A stretch of DNA of 64,000 nucleotides from Bacillota bacterium (GTDB lineage: Bacteria; Bacillota; Negativicutes; Sporomusales; CTSoil-080), in assembly GCA_017889625.1 (NCBI GenBank), contig JAGGAD010000016.1, forward strand, positions 48,897-112,896. Reading direction: 5' to 3'. Every line of letters starts with the position of its first letter. Position 1 is the first letter of the stretch. This document shows, in pieces, positions 9,650 to 18,724 of the stretch. The position numbers and the translations under genes are program-made. The notes beneath the pieces were generated by a model, which was not told the origin of the DNA, did no database searches, and saw only the letters and a program-made list of their open reading frames with translations.

Positions 9650-10545
9650 TTACAATGGATAACGTTACTAAAACGTTTGACCACACAATCGCCGTAAACG
9701 GAGTATCACTGAACATAAAAGCTGGTGAAATTTTCGGTCTGGTAGGCCCGGATGGAGCAGGCAAAACCACGATTATCCGGATGCTGACCGGCATCCTTAC
9801 CCCAACATCGGGAGAGCTATCGGTCTTAGGCGCAACTAATCCCGAAAAAGTCAAACATCGCTTAGGCTATGTCCCGCAAAGATTCAGCCTCTATGGCGAT
9901 TTAACAGTCATGGAAAACATTCGCTTTATCGGGTCGCTGTATGGAGAAACAACGAAAAAAATTAATATGTTAGCTACTCAAATACTAGACTTTTCTAAGC
10001 TTTTGCCGTTTAAAGACCGCTACGCCGCCAACCTTTCCGGCGGCATGAAACAAAAGCTGGCTTTAGCCGCCGGGCTGATGCATAGACCAACGTTGTTCTT
10101 TCTCGATGAACCGACTACCGGCGTAGATCCAGTATCCAGGCGGGAATTTTGGCAAATGTTGTACCAGTTAAATAAAGATGGCACTACGATTGTGGTTTCT
10201 ACTCCCTACATGGATGAAGCCGATCTTTGTACCAAAATCGCCTTTATGCATAATGGGCGCCTTGTATCCTGCGCCCCCCCCGAAGAATTACGCCAATCGT
10301 ATCCATATAAAGTGTTTGAGCTCTGTACACCTGACCGCAATATCAAAACGAGACTTGGCGCTTCAGTAATCCTTGACATAAATTCTTTTGGCGAAAAGTA
10401 TCACCTTATTACAGCTAATATTCCCAACGCCATCACTGAGGTCACTGACGCCATCACTACTGCCACTATCCCAATTACTGCCTTGAACGAAATATCACCC
10501 ACGCTAGAAGACGTCTTTGTAGCTTTAGCCAGCGAGGTGAACTAG
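9646..10545 (+). CDS. ABC transporter ATPase (YbhF N-half type)
   Basis: An ATP-binding subunit of 299 residues with Walker A GPDGAGKTT (residues 34-42), signature LSGGMKQKLALAAGL, and Walker B LFFLDEPTTGVDP. The unusual Asp in GPDGAGKT is typical of the first half of the fused YbhF ATPase. The residues after about 215 form a regulatory tail ending ISPTLEDVFVALASEV. It works with the next gene, which looks like the second YbhF half, so the two ATPases probably form a heterodimer serving the permease at 11449. Confidence 0.9.
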   Translation: MITMDNVTKTFDHTIAVNGVSLNIKAGEIFGLVGPDGAGKTTIIRMLTGILTPTSGELSVLGATNPEKVKHRLGYVPQRFSLYGDLTVMENIRFIGSLYGETTKKINMLATQILDFSKLLPFKDRYAANLSGGMKQKLALAAGLMHRPTLFFLDEPTTGVDPVSRREFWQMLYQLNKDGTTIVVSTPYMDEADLCTKIAFMHNGRLVSCAPPEELRQSYPYKVFELCTPDRNIKTRLGASVILDINSFGEKYHLITANIPNAITEVTDAITTATIPITALNEISPTLEDVFVALASEVN

Positions 10546-10546
10546 T

Positions 10547-11452
10547 ATGTATGCGGTAGAAGTAACAAATCTAAGTCGTCGCTTTGGCGAATTTACCGCA
10601 GTTGATAATATTAGTTTAAAGGTAAAAACCGGTTCAATATATGGCTTTCTTGGTCCTAACGGCTCGGGTAAATCCACTACTATCCGCATGTTATGCGGCT
10701 TACTGACCCCCACTGCCGGCAGCGGAACCATCCTGGGCCTGGATATCGCGAAAAATACTGAGGCTATCAAACACAAAATTGGCTATATGTCACAAAAATT
10801 CAGTTTATATGATGACTTAACTGTTATAGAAAATCTTAATTTTTACGCCGGAATGTATAGCCTGCCCCGCGTAAACGGTAAACAACGTATTCAAGAAATG
10901 CTCGCCCTCGCCGGACTGGAAAATCGCCAACACCAGCTTGCCGCTAATTTATCCGGGGGCTTTAAACAACGCCTGGCCTTAGGCTGCGCCATACTGCATA
11001 ACCCGCCGATTTTGTTCCTCGATGAGCCTACCGGCGGCGTCGATCCTAAATCACGCCGGATGTTTTGGGACATTATTTATAACCTATCACAGCAAGGTAC
11101 CACTATTATGGTAACCACACATTTTATGGACGAAGCCGAGCATTGTGACGAAATCGGTTTTATTTATAACGGTAAACTTATTGCCACCGGGCCGCCCTCA
11201 CAGCTAAAAACCGCTCTTCCCGGTACGCTCCTCGAAATCCCTAACTCTAAGCCCATGGAACTATTAACAACTATTCAAACTAAGCAACTCCCCCATCTCG
11301 ATCTTTACCCCTTCGGGGCCATGCTCCATGTTCTTGTAACACCTGATAATATCCAAGCCTACACCGCACTTAGGGCTAAGATAATCGCCCCTTCACTAGA
11401 GGATGTGTTCGTATACCTGGTTAAAACCCACCGGGAGGAGGACCTAGCATGA
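10547..11452 (+). CDS. ABC transporter ATPase (YbhF C-half type)
   Basis: A second 301-residue ATP-binding subunit. Walker A is GPNGSGKST (residues about 34-42), signature LSGGFKQRLALGCAIL, and Walker B ILFLDEPTGGVDPKSRR, with the H-loop in VTTHFMDEAEH. It starts one base after the stop of the preceding ATPase and overlaps the permease by ATGA. Compared with the fused YbhF protein of enterobacteria, the two nucleotide-binding domains are separate genes here. The C-terminal segment ending APSLEDVFVYLVK is the usual drug-exporter tail. Confidence 0.9.
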   Translation: MYAVEVTNLSRRFGEFTAVDNISLKVKTGSIYGFLGPNGSGKSTTIRMLCGLLTPTAGSGTILGLDIAKNTEAIKHKIGYMSQKFSLYDDLTVIENLNFYAGMYSLPRVNGKQRIQEMLALAGLENRQHQLAANLSGGFKQRLALGCAILHNPPILFLDEPTGGVDPKSRRMFWDIIYNLSQQGTTIMVTTHFMDEAEHCDEIGFIYNGKLIATGPPSQLKTALPGTLLEIPNSKPMELLTTIQTKQLPHLDLYPFGAMLHVLVTPDNIQAYTALRAKIIAPSLEDVFVYLVKTHREEDLA

Positions 11453-12573
11453 ACCGTCTTAAAGCCTTGTTAATTAAAGAATTTATTCAAATGCGCCGTG
11501 ATCGGCTTACCTTCGTTATGATGATTGTTTTCCCGATACTTCAGTTGCTGGTTTTCGGGTTTGCCATAAATACCGACGTAAAGCATCTACCCACCATCGT
11601 CTTTGATCAAGCCCTCAGTCAAGACAGCCGCGACTTCCAAGCTTCACTTGCAGCCAGCGGCTACTTTGACTTTATTTATACCGGAAATAACTACCAGCAA
11701 GTCACCGATAATCTTCAGTCCGGCCGCGCCAAGGTTGGCATAATTATCCCCCCCGACTTTTCAGAGAATATTAAGCATGGACACAGTTCAACCGTCCAAG
11801 TCATTGTCGATGCCTCTGATTCCATGACGGCCTCATCTGCCATTAGCGCCGCCCAAATGGTCGGTCAACTAAAATCACAAGAAGTTCTGCTTAACCGGTT
11901 ACGCGGCTATTCTGGCAAAAGCTTTGACATGCCCTATGATGTTCGTATTCGTCCCTGGTATAATCCTGATTTTGTCTCGGCATTTTACATGGTTCCCGGT
12001 ATTTTAGGCATTATTTTGACTATGACAATGGTCATGATTACCTCGATGGCCATTGTCCGCGAGCAAGAACACGGCACCCTGGAACAGCTTATTGTTACCC
12101 CGCTTAAAACGCATGAATTAATTTTAGGCAAAATTATTCCCTATGTTTTTGTCGGTTACGCCCAGGCAACCGTCGCGCTGCTCGTAGGAATACTGGTCTT
12201 TGACCTGCCTATCAAAGGCAGTCTGGGCCTATTGTACGGACTTACCTCACTATTTATTATTGCCTCCTTATCGCTTGGAGTTCTCATCTCAACGCTATCC
12301 AAAACCCAAATGCAGGCTATGCAAATGTCCTTTTTCATCTTCCTGCCCAGCATCCTCCTCAGTGGGTTTATGTTCCCCCGCGAAGCTATGCCCCTGGTAT
12401 TCAACTGGCTTGGCAATCTACTGCCGCTGACCTTCTACCTGCAAATTCTTCGCGGTATAATTCTTAAAGGAGTCGGGCTAAGTGTTCTTTGGACACAGGT
12501 CCTGGCCCTGATTGTCTTTATTTCCGTTGTGCTCACTATCAGTATTATAAAATTTCAAAAGAAGATTGCCTAA
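11449..12573 (+). CDS. ABC-2 type permease (YbhS/YhhJ-like)
   Basis: A 374-residue integral membrane subunit. It starts MNRLKALLIKEFIQMRRDRL and has one N-terminal membrane helix, a large extracytoplasmic domain (residues about 45-170), then five helices in the C-terminal half. MAIVREQEHGTLEQLIVTPL (about 200-220) is the ABC-2 membrane signature. Only one permease gene is present, whereas the enterobacterial system has two (YbhS and YbhR), so it may act as a homodimer. It closes the operon before a strong terminator. The substrate is unknown. Multidrug or toxic organic export is the usual role of the family. Confidence 0.9.
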   Translation: MNRLKALLIKEFIQMRRDRLTFVMMIVFPILQLLVFGFAINTDVKHLPTIVFDQALSQDSRDFQASLAASGYFDFIYTGNNYQQVTDNLQSGRAKVGIIIPPDFSENIKHGHSSTVQVIVDASDSMTASSAISAAQMVGQLKSQEVLLNRLRGYSGKSFDMPYDVRIRPWYNPDFVSAFYMVPGILGIILTMTMVMITSMAIVREQEHGTLEQLIVTPLKTHELILGKIIPYVFVGYAQATVALLVGILVFDLPIKGSLGLLYGLTSLFIIASLSLGVLISTLSKTQMQAMQMSFFIFLPSILLSGFMFPREAMPLVFNWLGNLLPLTFYLQILRGIILKGVGLSVLWTQVLALIVFISVVLTISIIKFQKKIA

Positions 12574-12580
12574 AGAATAA

Positions 12581-12626
12581 AAAAATAGAGAGTTGAAAGG
12601 CTTAAGCTTTTCAACTCTCTATTTTT
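12581..12626. terminator. Bidirectional terminator between the exporter operon and the MCP gene
   Basis: A near-perfect hairpin (AATAGAGAGTTGAAA and its complement, extended through GGCTTAAGC) is flanked by A-run and T-run on opposite sides. It can end transcription of both the plus-strand permease operon and the convergent minus-strand gene. Confidence 0.9.
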
Positions 12627-12653
12627 ATTGCTGGTAATGCTTACGCATCACCA

Positions 12654-13469
12654 CTACATTTTTTCAGCAAGTTTTTCAATTTCATTAGCCGTAGAGGCCA
12701 TTGAACTCATGTTGGCAGCAATTTCCTCAGTGACCGCAGCCTGTCGTTCACCTAGGGCTGAAGTATTATTAATACCACTGACAACCTTGGTAATTTCAGT
12801 CTGAATGTCCTGAAGAATTTTTTTAATTTCATTGACCGAGTCGGCACTGTTAACCGCCATTTTTCTAATTTCTTCGGCCACTACTGCAAAGCCCCGGCCT
12901 TGTTCACCCGCACGGGCAGCTTCAATCGCGGCATTGAGTCCCAACAAATTAGAATTAGCGGCAACTTCACTAACAAACTTCAAAATACCGTCAGTCTTTT
13001 TAATATGATCTAGCACGGCTTCGCTGCCACCTTTTACCATACTTAGCTCCTCAGCCAACTGCCCGGCCGTATTGCCAAGGTCATATACGGTAGTGCTTAT
13101 TTCTTCACTGGTAGCCGCCAGCGTAGTAGCAACAGAATGAAGTGCATCTTGCGCTTCTAAGCTAATTCCCGAGGCACACGCCCCTACCAACTTTCCTTGC
13201 TCATCAAAAATTGGACACACCAATAGTTTAACCGGGACCCCAAAATGATCTTTAGGAATAATCCCCTTAACCATTTCTTGCTTGGCCAAACATTCCGCGA
13301 GCAAGCCTTTGGGCGGCGTCCCAATGATCCCTTTAGGCGGTTCCTTAAACGCGATAGCCGGTAGCACATGAACAATTTTTTCGGTATCACTGATTATAAT
13401 TTCGCAATCAAAAATGCTAGTTTTTTGCATAACTTCAACTGCCGCAATCACCGCTTCTAACTTTGTCAT
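12654..13469 (-). CDS. Soluble methyl-accepting chemotaxis-type signalling protein
   Basis: A 271-residue cytoplasmic protein without membrane segments. Residues about 1-105 are a small sensor domain of a type seen in short Firmicute MCPs. Residues about 120-270 form the MCP signalling helix with the conserved tip [20 protein letters not shown] followed by [15 protein letters not shown]. No chemotaxis genes are nearby, so it may signal to a distant CheA or affect another pathway. The start at 13469 is preceded by a G-rich ribosome site. It has its own convergent terminator at 12581-12626. Confidence 0.85.
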   Translation of the reverse strand: MTKLEAVIAAVEVMQKTSIFDCEIIISDTEKIVHVLPAIAFKEPPKGIIGTPPKGLLAECLAKQEMVKGIIPKDHFGVPVKLLVCPIFDEQGKLVGACASGISLEAQDALHSVATTLAATSEEISTTVYDLGNTAGQLAEELSMVKGGSEAVLDHIKKTDGILKFVSEVAANSNLLGLNAAIEAARAGEQGRGFAVVAEEIRKMAVNSADSVNEIKKILQDIQTEITKVVSGINNTSALGERQAAVTEEIAANMSSMASTANEIEKLAEKM

Positions 13470-13520
13470 AAGGAATCCCCCTTTTTATTATCATAAATAT
13501 AACGTAACTTGACTAAAGGT

Positions 13521-13554
13521 AAAAACCGTCAAAAGGGATTACCCTTCTGACGGT
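13521..13554 (-). terminator. Terminator after the SLH porin gene
   Basis: On the minus strand ACCGTCA-GAAGGG pairs with CCCTTTTGACGGT and is followed by TTTTT. It lies 29 bp after the porin stop codon. Confidence 0.82.
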
Positions 13555-13582
13555 CTCCTATTTTGTAAATATTGTATTATTT

Positions 13583-14884
13583 TTAGAAGAAATAGTCAAC
13601 CTCAGCTTTTACGGTACGCAGTTTGCCAGTAGTACCATCGGTAGCACTAAGCGAGCTGGCCCATACTTGAAAATCAATGTTTTTGTCTAACACATATTGC
13701 AAATTTACTTGCGGACCTCTAAAACCACAGTCAAGCGTATCAACCCACCAGTCATTAATTGGGCCGACCGAAGCATAGGCTTCGCAATCAATATAGCGAG
13801 CTGACAAGCGATAAGAACCAGGAACATTAAAATCCGCCCGTTTGTAATTAAGGCCAGCAAAATATTCTCTATTTTGGGTATCAAAATTAGACTGAGCGTA
13901 AGTAGCCCACAATTGCAAATCTTTAGTCAACATCTTGTCAACACCAGCTTCTGCAATCTTCGTCGTAACATTTGTATCACCATTAGTAATGTCATGATAA
14001 GCTGCTTTAAAATTAGCGGTTTTAGAAAGCGGTAAATTTATTTCCACCGCACCATAACGATTGTTAGCATCACTAGAAATAATGTTAGAATTAAGCGGTG
14101 CTGCAGTACCATTCTCTCCAATATATCCATAGGTAAGCTTAGTAACAAGCTTATTGCCAAATGCGGCTTGAACGCCGTTCACCGCACGATCAGACATATT
14201 CAGTACTGCTCCATAAGCCGGATTATAGTCCCATTTACCAACAGTAACGGTAGTTTCACCGACTTTGCCAACAGCAAACATTTGATCCATATGCTGATTA
14301 CCAACCACGAGACCTTGGACTGCACCACCAGCAGTACCACCAGGAGCCCCACCATAAGATCCTTGTCGCATATTTCGAACCGCTTCATCTTCAAGAACAA
14401 CTTTCCATGCATCATTTACTTTATAAGTAAAAAATAGATCTACTCCAATCTGGGGAAGATTACCACTCTTTGAAAAATCGCCGCTATTATTCCATGCCTG
14501 ATCAGAGACATGTAATACACCGAATAAGTGGGCTTGTTCGCTTTTCTTTTCCAGGGCATCTACCCGAACCCCAAGGTTGTTTAATTCTGCGGCAAATTCA
14601 GTAGCCAATTTATTAATTAGTGCTCGGTCCTCAGCGGTAGCTTTCTGGGTATTCCATACCGCCCGAGCTACCAATTGAGCCATTTCATACCGGGTAATGT
14701 TCTTGTCGCCCCGGAAGGTATTTTCGTTGGTGTCAATGATCCCGTCTTTAGCCAGTTTGCTGACAGCGCTATACGCCCAGTGCTTTGCCGGAACATCGCC
14801 AAACGGATTAGCGGCAGCAAACGCGGTGCTGGCGATACTTACAAGGAAAACCAGCATCAATGTAATAACTAATTGCTTTTTCAT
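13583..14884 (-). CDS. SLH-domain outer-membrane porin (OmpM-like)
   Basis: A secreted protein of about 433 residues. A signal peptide (KKQLVITLMLVFLVSIAS, cleavage near AFA-AAN) is followed by one S-layer homology domain (NPFGDVPAKHWAYSAVSKLA to NITRYEMAQLVARAV), then a short coiled coil (about 85-115), then a predicted beta-barrel of alternating strands that ends in VDYFF, with the terminal aromatic typical of outer-membrane proteins. In Negativicutes such proteins tether the outer membrane to cell-wall polymers and act as porins. Three in-frame ATGs exist. I took the third (14884), eight bases after AAGGAG. A single-gene unit with its own terminator. Confidence 0.88.
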   Translation of the reverse strand: MKKQLVITLMLVFLVSIASTAFAAANPFGDVPAKHWAYSAVSKLAKDGIIDTNENTFRGDKNITRYEMAQLVARAVWNTQKATAEDRALINKLATEFAAELNNLGVRVDALEKKSEQAHLFGVLHVSDQAWNNSGDFSKSGNLPQIGVDLFFTYKVNDAWKVVLEDEAVRNMRQGSYGGAPGGTAGGAVQGLVVGNQHMDQMFAVGKVGETTVTVGKWDYNPAYGAVLNMSDRAVNGVQAAFGNKLVTKLTYGYIGENGTAAPLNSNIISSDANNRYGAVEINLPLSKTANFKAAYHDITNGDTNVTTKIAEAGVDKMLTKDLQLWATYAQSNFDTQNREYFAGLNYKRADFNVPGSYRLSARYIDCEAYASVGPINDWWVDTLDCGFRGPQVNLQYVLDKNIDFQVWASSLSATDGTTGKLRTVKAEVDYFF

Positions 14885-14921
14885 CATCATTGCTCCTTAT
14901 CTTTCTGCTTTTTATTTACCA

Positions 14922-14958
14922 GGCTGAACAAGTAACATTAACTGTTACTTGTTCAGCC
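14922..14958. terminator. Hairpin between the porin and MFS genes
   Basis: GGCTGAACAAGTAAC and its complement form a 15-bp stem 20 bp after the MFS stop codon. The following T content is weak in the minus direction, so it may be a poor terminator or an RNA-processing hairpin. Confidence 0.45.
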
Positions 14959-14978
14959 ATAGTTAACTTTTTATCCAA

Positions 14979-16220
14979 TCAAGCACGGATCTTTTCCTTT
15001 TTTAATATCTGAGACAAAATGATGCCAACAATGCCCACCACGGCAAACAATGTAATGGTTAAATGAAACGTACCGGTATTATGTAAGGCTAACGCCCCGG
15101 CAAAAACCCCTATCGCACCGCCAAAAGCGCCAATGCCTAACCATAACCCAACTACCCGGCCAATAATTTTTTCCGGGTAAGCTTGAGAAACAAACACCGC
15201 CGCCGCCGGATTGAGGAAGGCCACCGCTAAGCCTGCTACAAATAATGCCACTGAAAGCAGTACATTATTGTTATATACTACCGGATACAGGAGCGGATAA
15301 ACCGAAATGATACTCAGCAAATAGCCAATCAGCAATACCGGTTTTGGATTGCTTTTGAATATCTTATCCATAACAAAGCCGCCGATTAAACCGCCAAAAA
15401 TCGTCCCGATTTGTACAATCAGCATTAACGATCCGGCAACCACCCGGCCAAACCCTACGCCAATAGGAGCTTCTAGGGCAAAGTACTGCGGCGTTAAATC
15501 GTTAAGCGCATTCAACAGCCAAGCGCTCATCATGCACATAATAATACCAAGATATGTGGTTGGTTGTTTTAAAGCATTCTGCAAACTTTTCCAGCTGCTT
15601 GTTTCCGCTGCGTCTACCTTAGCCTCAACATGCTTAGGTTCATTTGCCTTATAATTAACTGCAATTATAAGAATATAGATAAGCGGGATCAATTGCACAA
15701 CCCCCAGCCAGCCCATCGTAGCACGCCAGTTGCCTACTAATTCATAGACCAGCGGCGCACCAAAGATACCAGCTGCCATCCCGGCATTCAACATCGTCAT
15801 CCCAATACCAATAGCCGTCCCCCGCTGATTTTGAGGAAACCAGTGCGTCGCGCATATCGAATGCAACGAGAAGATACCTCCGGCCGTGGCCCCCTGCACA
15901 ATCCGCATCAGCACCACAAAAACATAATTATCGCCAAACAGCGGATACAACAGATTAGCCGCAATCGAAGCAATTACAGCGGTAACCAAAATTGGCACTA
16001 TGCCAAACCTATCCGCCAACGCTCCGGAAATTAGCGTTGCTGTTGAAACAACAATTAAAAAGATCCCCATAAAACTAGCTTGAGCCGCGGGAATAGAAAT
16101 TCCCAAATCTTTAGCCATATCACCAAGGATCGGAGCTACCGCCAAAGTATTCATGCCGGTAACAAATGCGCCCCAGGCAATGGCTGCTAATACTAGCCAC
16201 TTAAAATTATTCCTTAGCAT
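14979..16220 (-). CDS. MFS transporter (paralogue 1)
   Basis: A 413-residue major facilitator protein with 12 hydrophobic segments. The loop motif between helices 2 and 3 reads SGALADRFGIVPILV, and the first half has NTLAVAPILGDMAKDLGIS. The substrate is not evident. It is closely similar along its length to the MFS protein at 16509-17807 (for example NALNDLTPQYFALEAPIGVG in one and NALNDLTPQYFALNVPIGVG in the other), so the two are a duplication. The upstream region carries a palindrome shared with the region before the broken GntR gene (16362-16390), suggesting common control. Confidence 0.85.
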   Translation of the reverse strand: MLRNNFKWLVLAAIAWGAFVTGMNTLAVAPILGDMAKDLGISIPAAQASFMGIFLIVVSTATLISGALADRFGIVPILVTAVIASIAANLLYPLFGDNYVFVVLMRIVQGATAGGIFSLHSICATHWFPQNQRGTAIGIGMTMLNAGMAAGIFGAPLVYELVGNWRATMGWLGVVQLIPLIYILIIAVNYKANEPKHVEAKVDAAETSSWKSLQNALKQPTTYLGIIMCMMSAWLLNALNDLTPQYFALEAPIGVGFGRVVAGSLMLIVQIGTIFGGLIGGFVMDKIFKSNPKPVLLIGYLLSIISVYPLLYPVVYNNNVLLSVALFVAGLAVAFLNPAAAVFVSQAYPEKIIGRVVGLWLGIGAFGGAIGVFAGALALHNTGTFHLTITLFAVVGIVGIILSQILKKEKIRA

Positions 16221-16361
16221 CTAAATACCACCTTCATAATAATTTTGCTTCTTTGAATATTAACCAAATTCTGTTTATTGGTCCACCTCCTATAAGTTAG
16301 TAATATTGTTTAGATTATTGTCTGTTAAAAGAATATTTGTAATAATATGTACAACCTCATT

Positions 16362-16390
16362 ATAGATGATAAATGATCGATCATCAATAA
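16362..16390. promoter_or_regulatory. Operator-like palindrome, copy 1
   Basis: The core ATGATCGATCAT lies in a stretch that matches the one at 17951-17979 in about 24 of 26 positions. It sits about 150 bp upstream of the first MFS gene. The likely ligand is the GntR-type regulator whose remains are at 18074-18620, or a paralogue elsewhere. Confidence 0.55.
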
Positions 16391-16508
16391 TAAATTTTAA
16401 ATTTTTTCATATTATATTTATCAGTAGCAGAATGTATAAAAATAAGAAAAGCGCAAACACCAGCCAGTGCCTACGCCCATTGCTATTACTATATTGTATT
16501 TTATGGTT

Positions 16509-17807
16509 TTAAATGGTAAAAATATTTTTTTTCATAATTTGCACAAGTATTATCCCAATGATACCAACTACCGCAAATAATTCAACAATCAAATGATAGG
16601 TCCCAGTAGCATGTAAAGCCAAGGCACTAACGAAAATCCCCAGGGAACCACCAAAAGCCCCAATGCCCAGCCACATTCCAACTATCCTTCCAACAATTTT
16701 CCCCGGGTAAACTTTGGCAATAAAAACAGCAACCGCCGGATTTAGAAATGCCACTGCTAACCCTGCTAAAAACAGGTCAATCATTAAAATAACCGTATTG
16801 TTATACACGCCCGGAAGGATAATAGCATATACCGTTACCATCGCAATAATAAAGCCCGCATACAAAACAGGCTTAGGATTCCCCCGGAAAACTTTATCCA
16901 TGACAAAGCCGCCAATTACTCCGCCAAAAACAGTTCCAAGCTGAACCAATACCATAAGTTGACCGGCCATAATTCGGCCAAAACCCACGCCGATAGGCAC
17001 ATTTAGGGCAAAATACTGTGGAGTTAAATCGTTGAGTGCATTCAAGAGCCAGGAAATACAAATACAAACGATAATACCAATATAGGTAGTTGAATTACTC
17101 AACGCCACTTTAAGTTGACCGAGCCCCGATTCTTCAGCAATAATAGCCGGCTGAATCATACTTTCCTTAAGCTCTGGCTCATACGGAAAGCACTGGATCT
17201 GTTCATTGGCCCTAACTCGAGCTTGCTTGTTCTCTTCGTAATTATATACTACATACAATGTGAATAAAAACAACACGCCTTCCACAATACCAATCCAGCC
17301 CATGCTCGACCGCCAATTTCCCACCGCATGAAACAATAATGGCGAAGCGAGCACGCCGATCATCATACCAGCATTCAACATCGTCATACCGGAACCGACG
17401 ACACGCCCCCGCTCATTTTCGGCAAACCACTGCGCCGCGACTAACGGAATCAAAGAAAATACGGCCCCCGCACCAAAGCCTTGAAAAATTCGCAGCACTA
17501 TTACTGCGCCAAATATATGCCCAATAAACGGAAATAAGAGGTTAGGTAGCACGCCAGCTAAGTTACCAGCAAGAAGTACCGGTACAACCCCAAACCGATC
17601 GGCCACAGCTCCTGATATTATAGTCGAAAGAGCCACAAAAAATACAAATATCCCCAGTATACTACTTTGGGCCGCCGGCAATGAAACCCCCAGATCAGCG
17701 GCAACATCGCCCAAGACCGGTGTAAAATGCAAAGTATTAACTCCTGTAACCCCTGCGGCTAAACCCACAGCCAGTAAGACAAACCATCTAAAGTAGTTAT
17801 TTGTCAT
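16509..17807 (-). CDS. MFS transporter (paralogue 2)
   Basis: A 12-helix major facilitator protein of 432 residues with the helix 2-3 motif SGAVADRFGVVPVLLAG and a central cytoplasmic loop (residues about 195-225) longer than in paralogue 1. The two genes lie in tandem on the same strand but are separated by 288 bp that include an operator-like palindrome. I place the start at ATG 17807, seven bases after AAGGTGG. ATG 17813 is an alternative. The substrate is unknown. Neighbours suggest an organic acid or aromatic compound. Confidence 0.85.
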   Translation of the reverse strand: MTNNYFRWFVLLAVGLAAGVTGVNTLHFTPVLGDVAADLGVSLPAAQSSILGIFVFFVALSTIISGAVADRFGVVPVLLAGNLAGVLPNLLFPFIGHIFGAVIVLRIFQGFGAGAVFSLIPLVAAQWFAENERGRVVGSGMTMLNAGMMIGVLASPLLFHAVGNWRSSMGWIGIVEGVLFLFTLYVVYNYEENKQARVRANEQIQCFPYEPELKESMIQPAIIAEESGLGQLKVALSNSTTYIGIIVCICISWLLNALNDLTPQYFALNVPIGVGFGRIMAGQLMVLVQLGTVFGGVIGGFVMDKVFRGNPKPVLYAGFIIAMVTVYAIILPGVYNNTVILMIDLFLAGLAVAFLNPAVAVFIAKVYPGKIVGRIVGMWLGIGAFGGSLGIFVSALALHATGTYHLIVELFAVVGIIGIILVQIMKKNIFTI

Positions 17808-17950
17808 TTTCATACCACCTTCACTATAAAATCGCCTGCCACAGTGATTGCCCGAATTAAACTAACCAACAACAATAAAATTTATCAGAAAATCCCATTT
17901 GATGCTATATAAAAATCTAAAAATTTTGTATAATAAATACATATTAATTA

Positions 17951-17979
17951 TAAATGATAAATTATCGATCATCAATATA
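17951..17979. promoter_or_regulatory. Operator-like palindrome, copy 2
   Basis: The core ATTATCGATCAT is in the divergent region between the second MFS gene (minus) and the GntR remnant (plus). The flanking bases AATGATAAA and CATCAATA are shared with copy 1. The arrangement is typical of a regulator controlling itself and a divergent transporter. Confidence 0.55.
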
Positions 17980-18073
17980 ATATCAAATTATTTATATTAT
18001 AGCCTAATGCAAGTCTTTCATATCAATAAATTGTTGCCCACCCTGCCATTCATGCTATTTCAAGGAGGAAAAA

Positions 18074-18620
18074 ATGGCTAAGTTAGTTAAGCAGGTTTTT
18101 ACCGAACAAATATATCACCTACTTCGCAATGACATTTTAAGTCAATCCATCGCCTGTAGTCAGAAGCTTAATATCCGCGAACTTCAGACAAAATATGGCG
18201 TTAGCGGTAGTCCGGTGCGTGAAGCGATTAGCCGCCTCCATCAAGAGGGATTGGTTTAGTGCCATAAAGCTGGCGATGAAAAAAGCTAACTTCCAGGATA
18301 TTGCCGCCAAACTCTTAATTCAGATCAACAACCAACAGCAGCATGCTCCCAGCGCCGCCCATCAATTTGATGATACATTATATACCTTCGCGGATAATAC
18401 CCGATTGCAAAAATCTTGGGAACACCTCGCCGGGCAACTCGAAATTATTCATACCATCTATGCTAGCCAGCTTAAAACATCCGAGTGGAGTGACTTATCA
18501 CTGCACTATCACCTAGCTATTTATAAAGCAATTGCCAACAATGACGTTGCTTTTGCTATAACTTTAACTGAGGAGCACCGTGCCAAAGAGCTGCAATTAC
18601 TTCTTGCTTGTATAAAATAA
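18074..18620 (+). pseudogene. Broken GntR/FadR-family regulator
   Basis: The first 61 codons encode an intact winged helix-turn-helix of the GntR family (VFTEQIYHLLRNDILSQSIA, then YGVSGSPVREAISRLHQEGL) and stop at a TAG at 18257-18259. Reading continues in another frame (18285-18620) with AMKKANFQDIAAKLLIQINN and then HYHLAIYKAIANNDVAFAIT, the C-terminal helices of an FCD ligand domain. The wing and the first helices of the FCD domain are missing. Both a frameshift and a deletion of about 60 codons therefore seem to have occurred. A good ribosome site (AAGGAGG) remains. A short DNA-binding-only product of 61 residues is conceivable. Confidence 0.75.
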
Positions 18621-18655
18621 ATTTGTTTTAGCTTCTCATACTTTATATGATAACG

Positions 18656-18691
18656 AAACCTAGGATTACAGCATTCGCTCATCCTAGGTTT
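18656..18691. terminator. Hairpin between convergent gntR remnant and MFS permease
   Basis: AAACCTAGGAT and its complement flank a 14-base loop. A second stem (AATCAGCCA/TGGCTGATT, 18723-18748), overlapping the end of the next gene and followed by ATTTTTC on the plus strand, may be the stronger plus-strand terminator. Confidence 0.5.
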
Positions 18692-18724
18692 GATTAATAT
18701 TTAACACTATCTATTACATGATAA

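Noticed and set aside
18195..18620. Independent 141-codon gene after the GntR start
   Set aside because: Its first 25-30 codons overlap the GntR helix-turn-helix in another frame and have no ribosome site. The rest is the FCD-domain end of the same broken gene.
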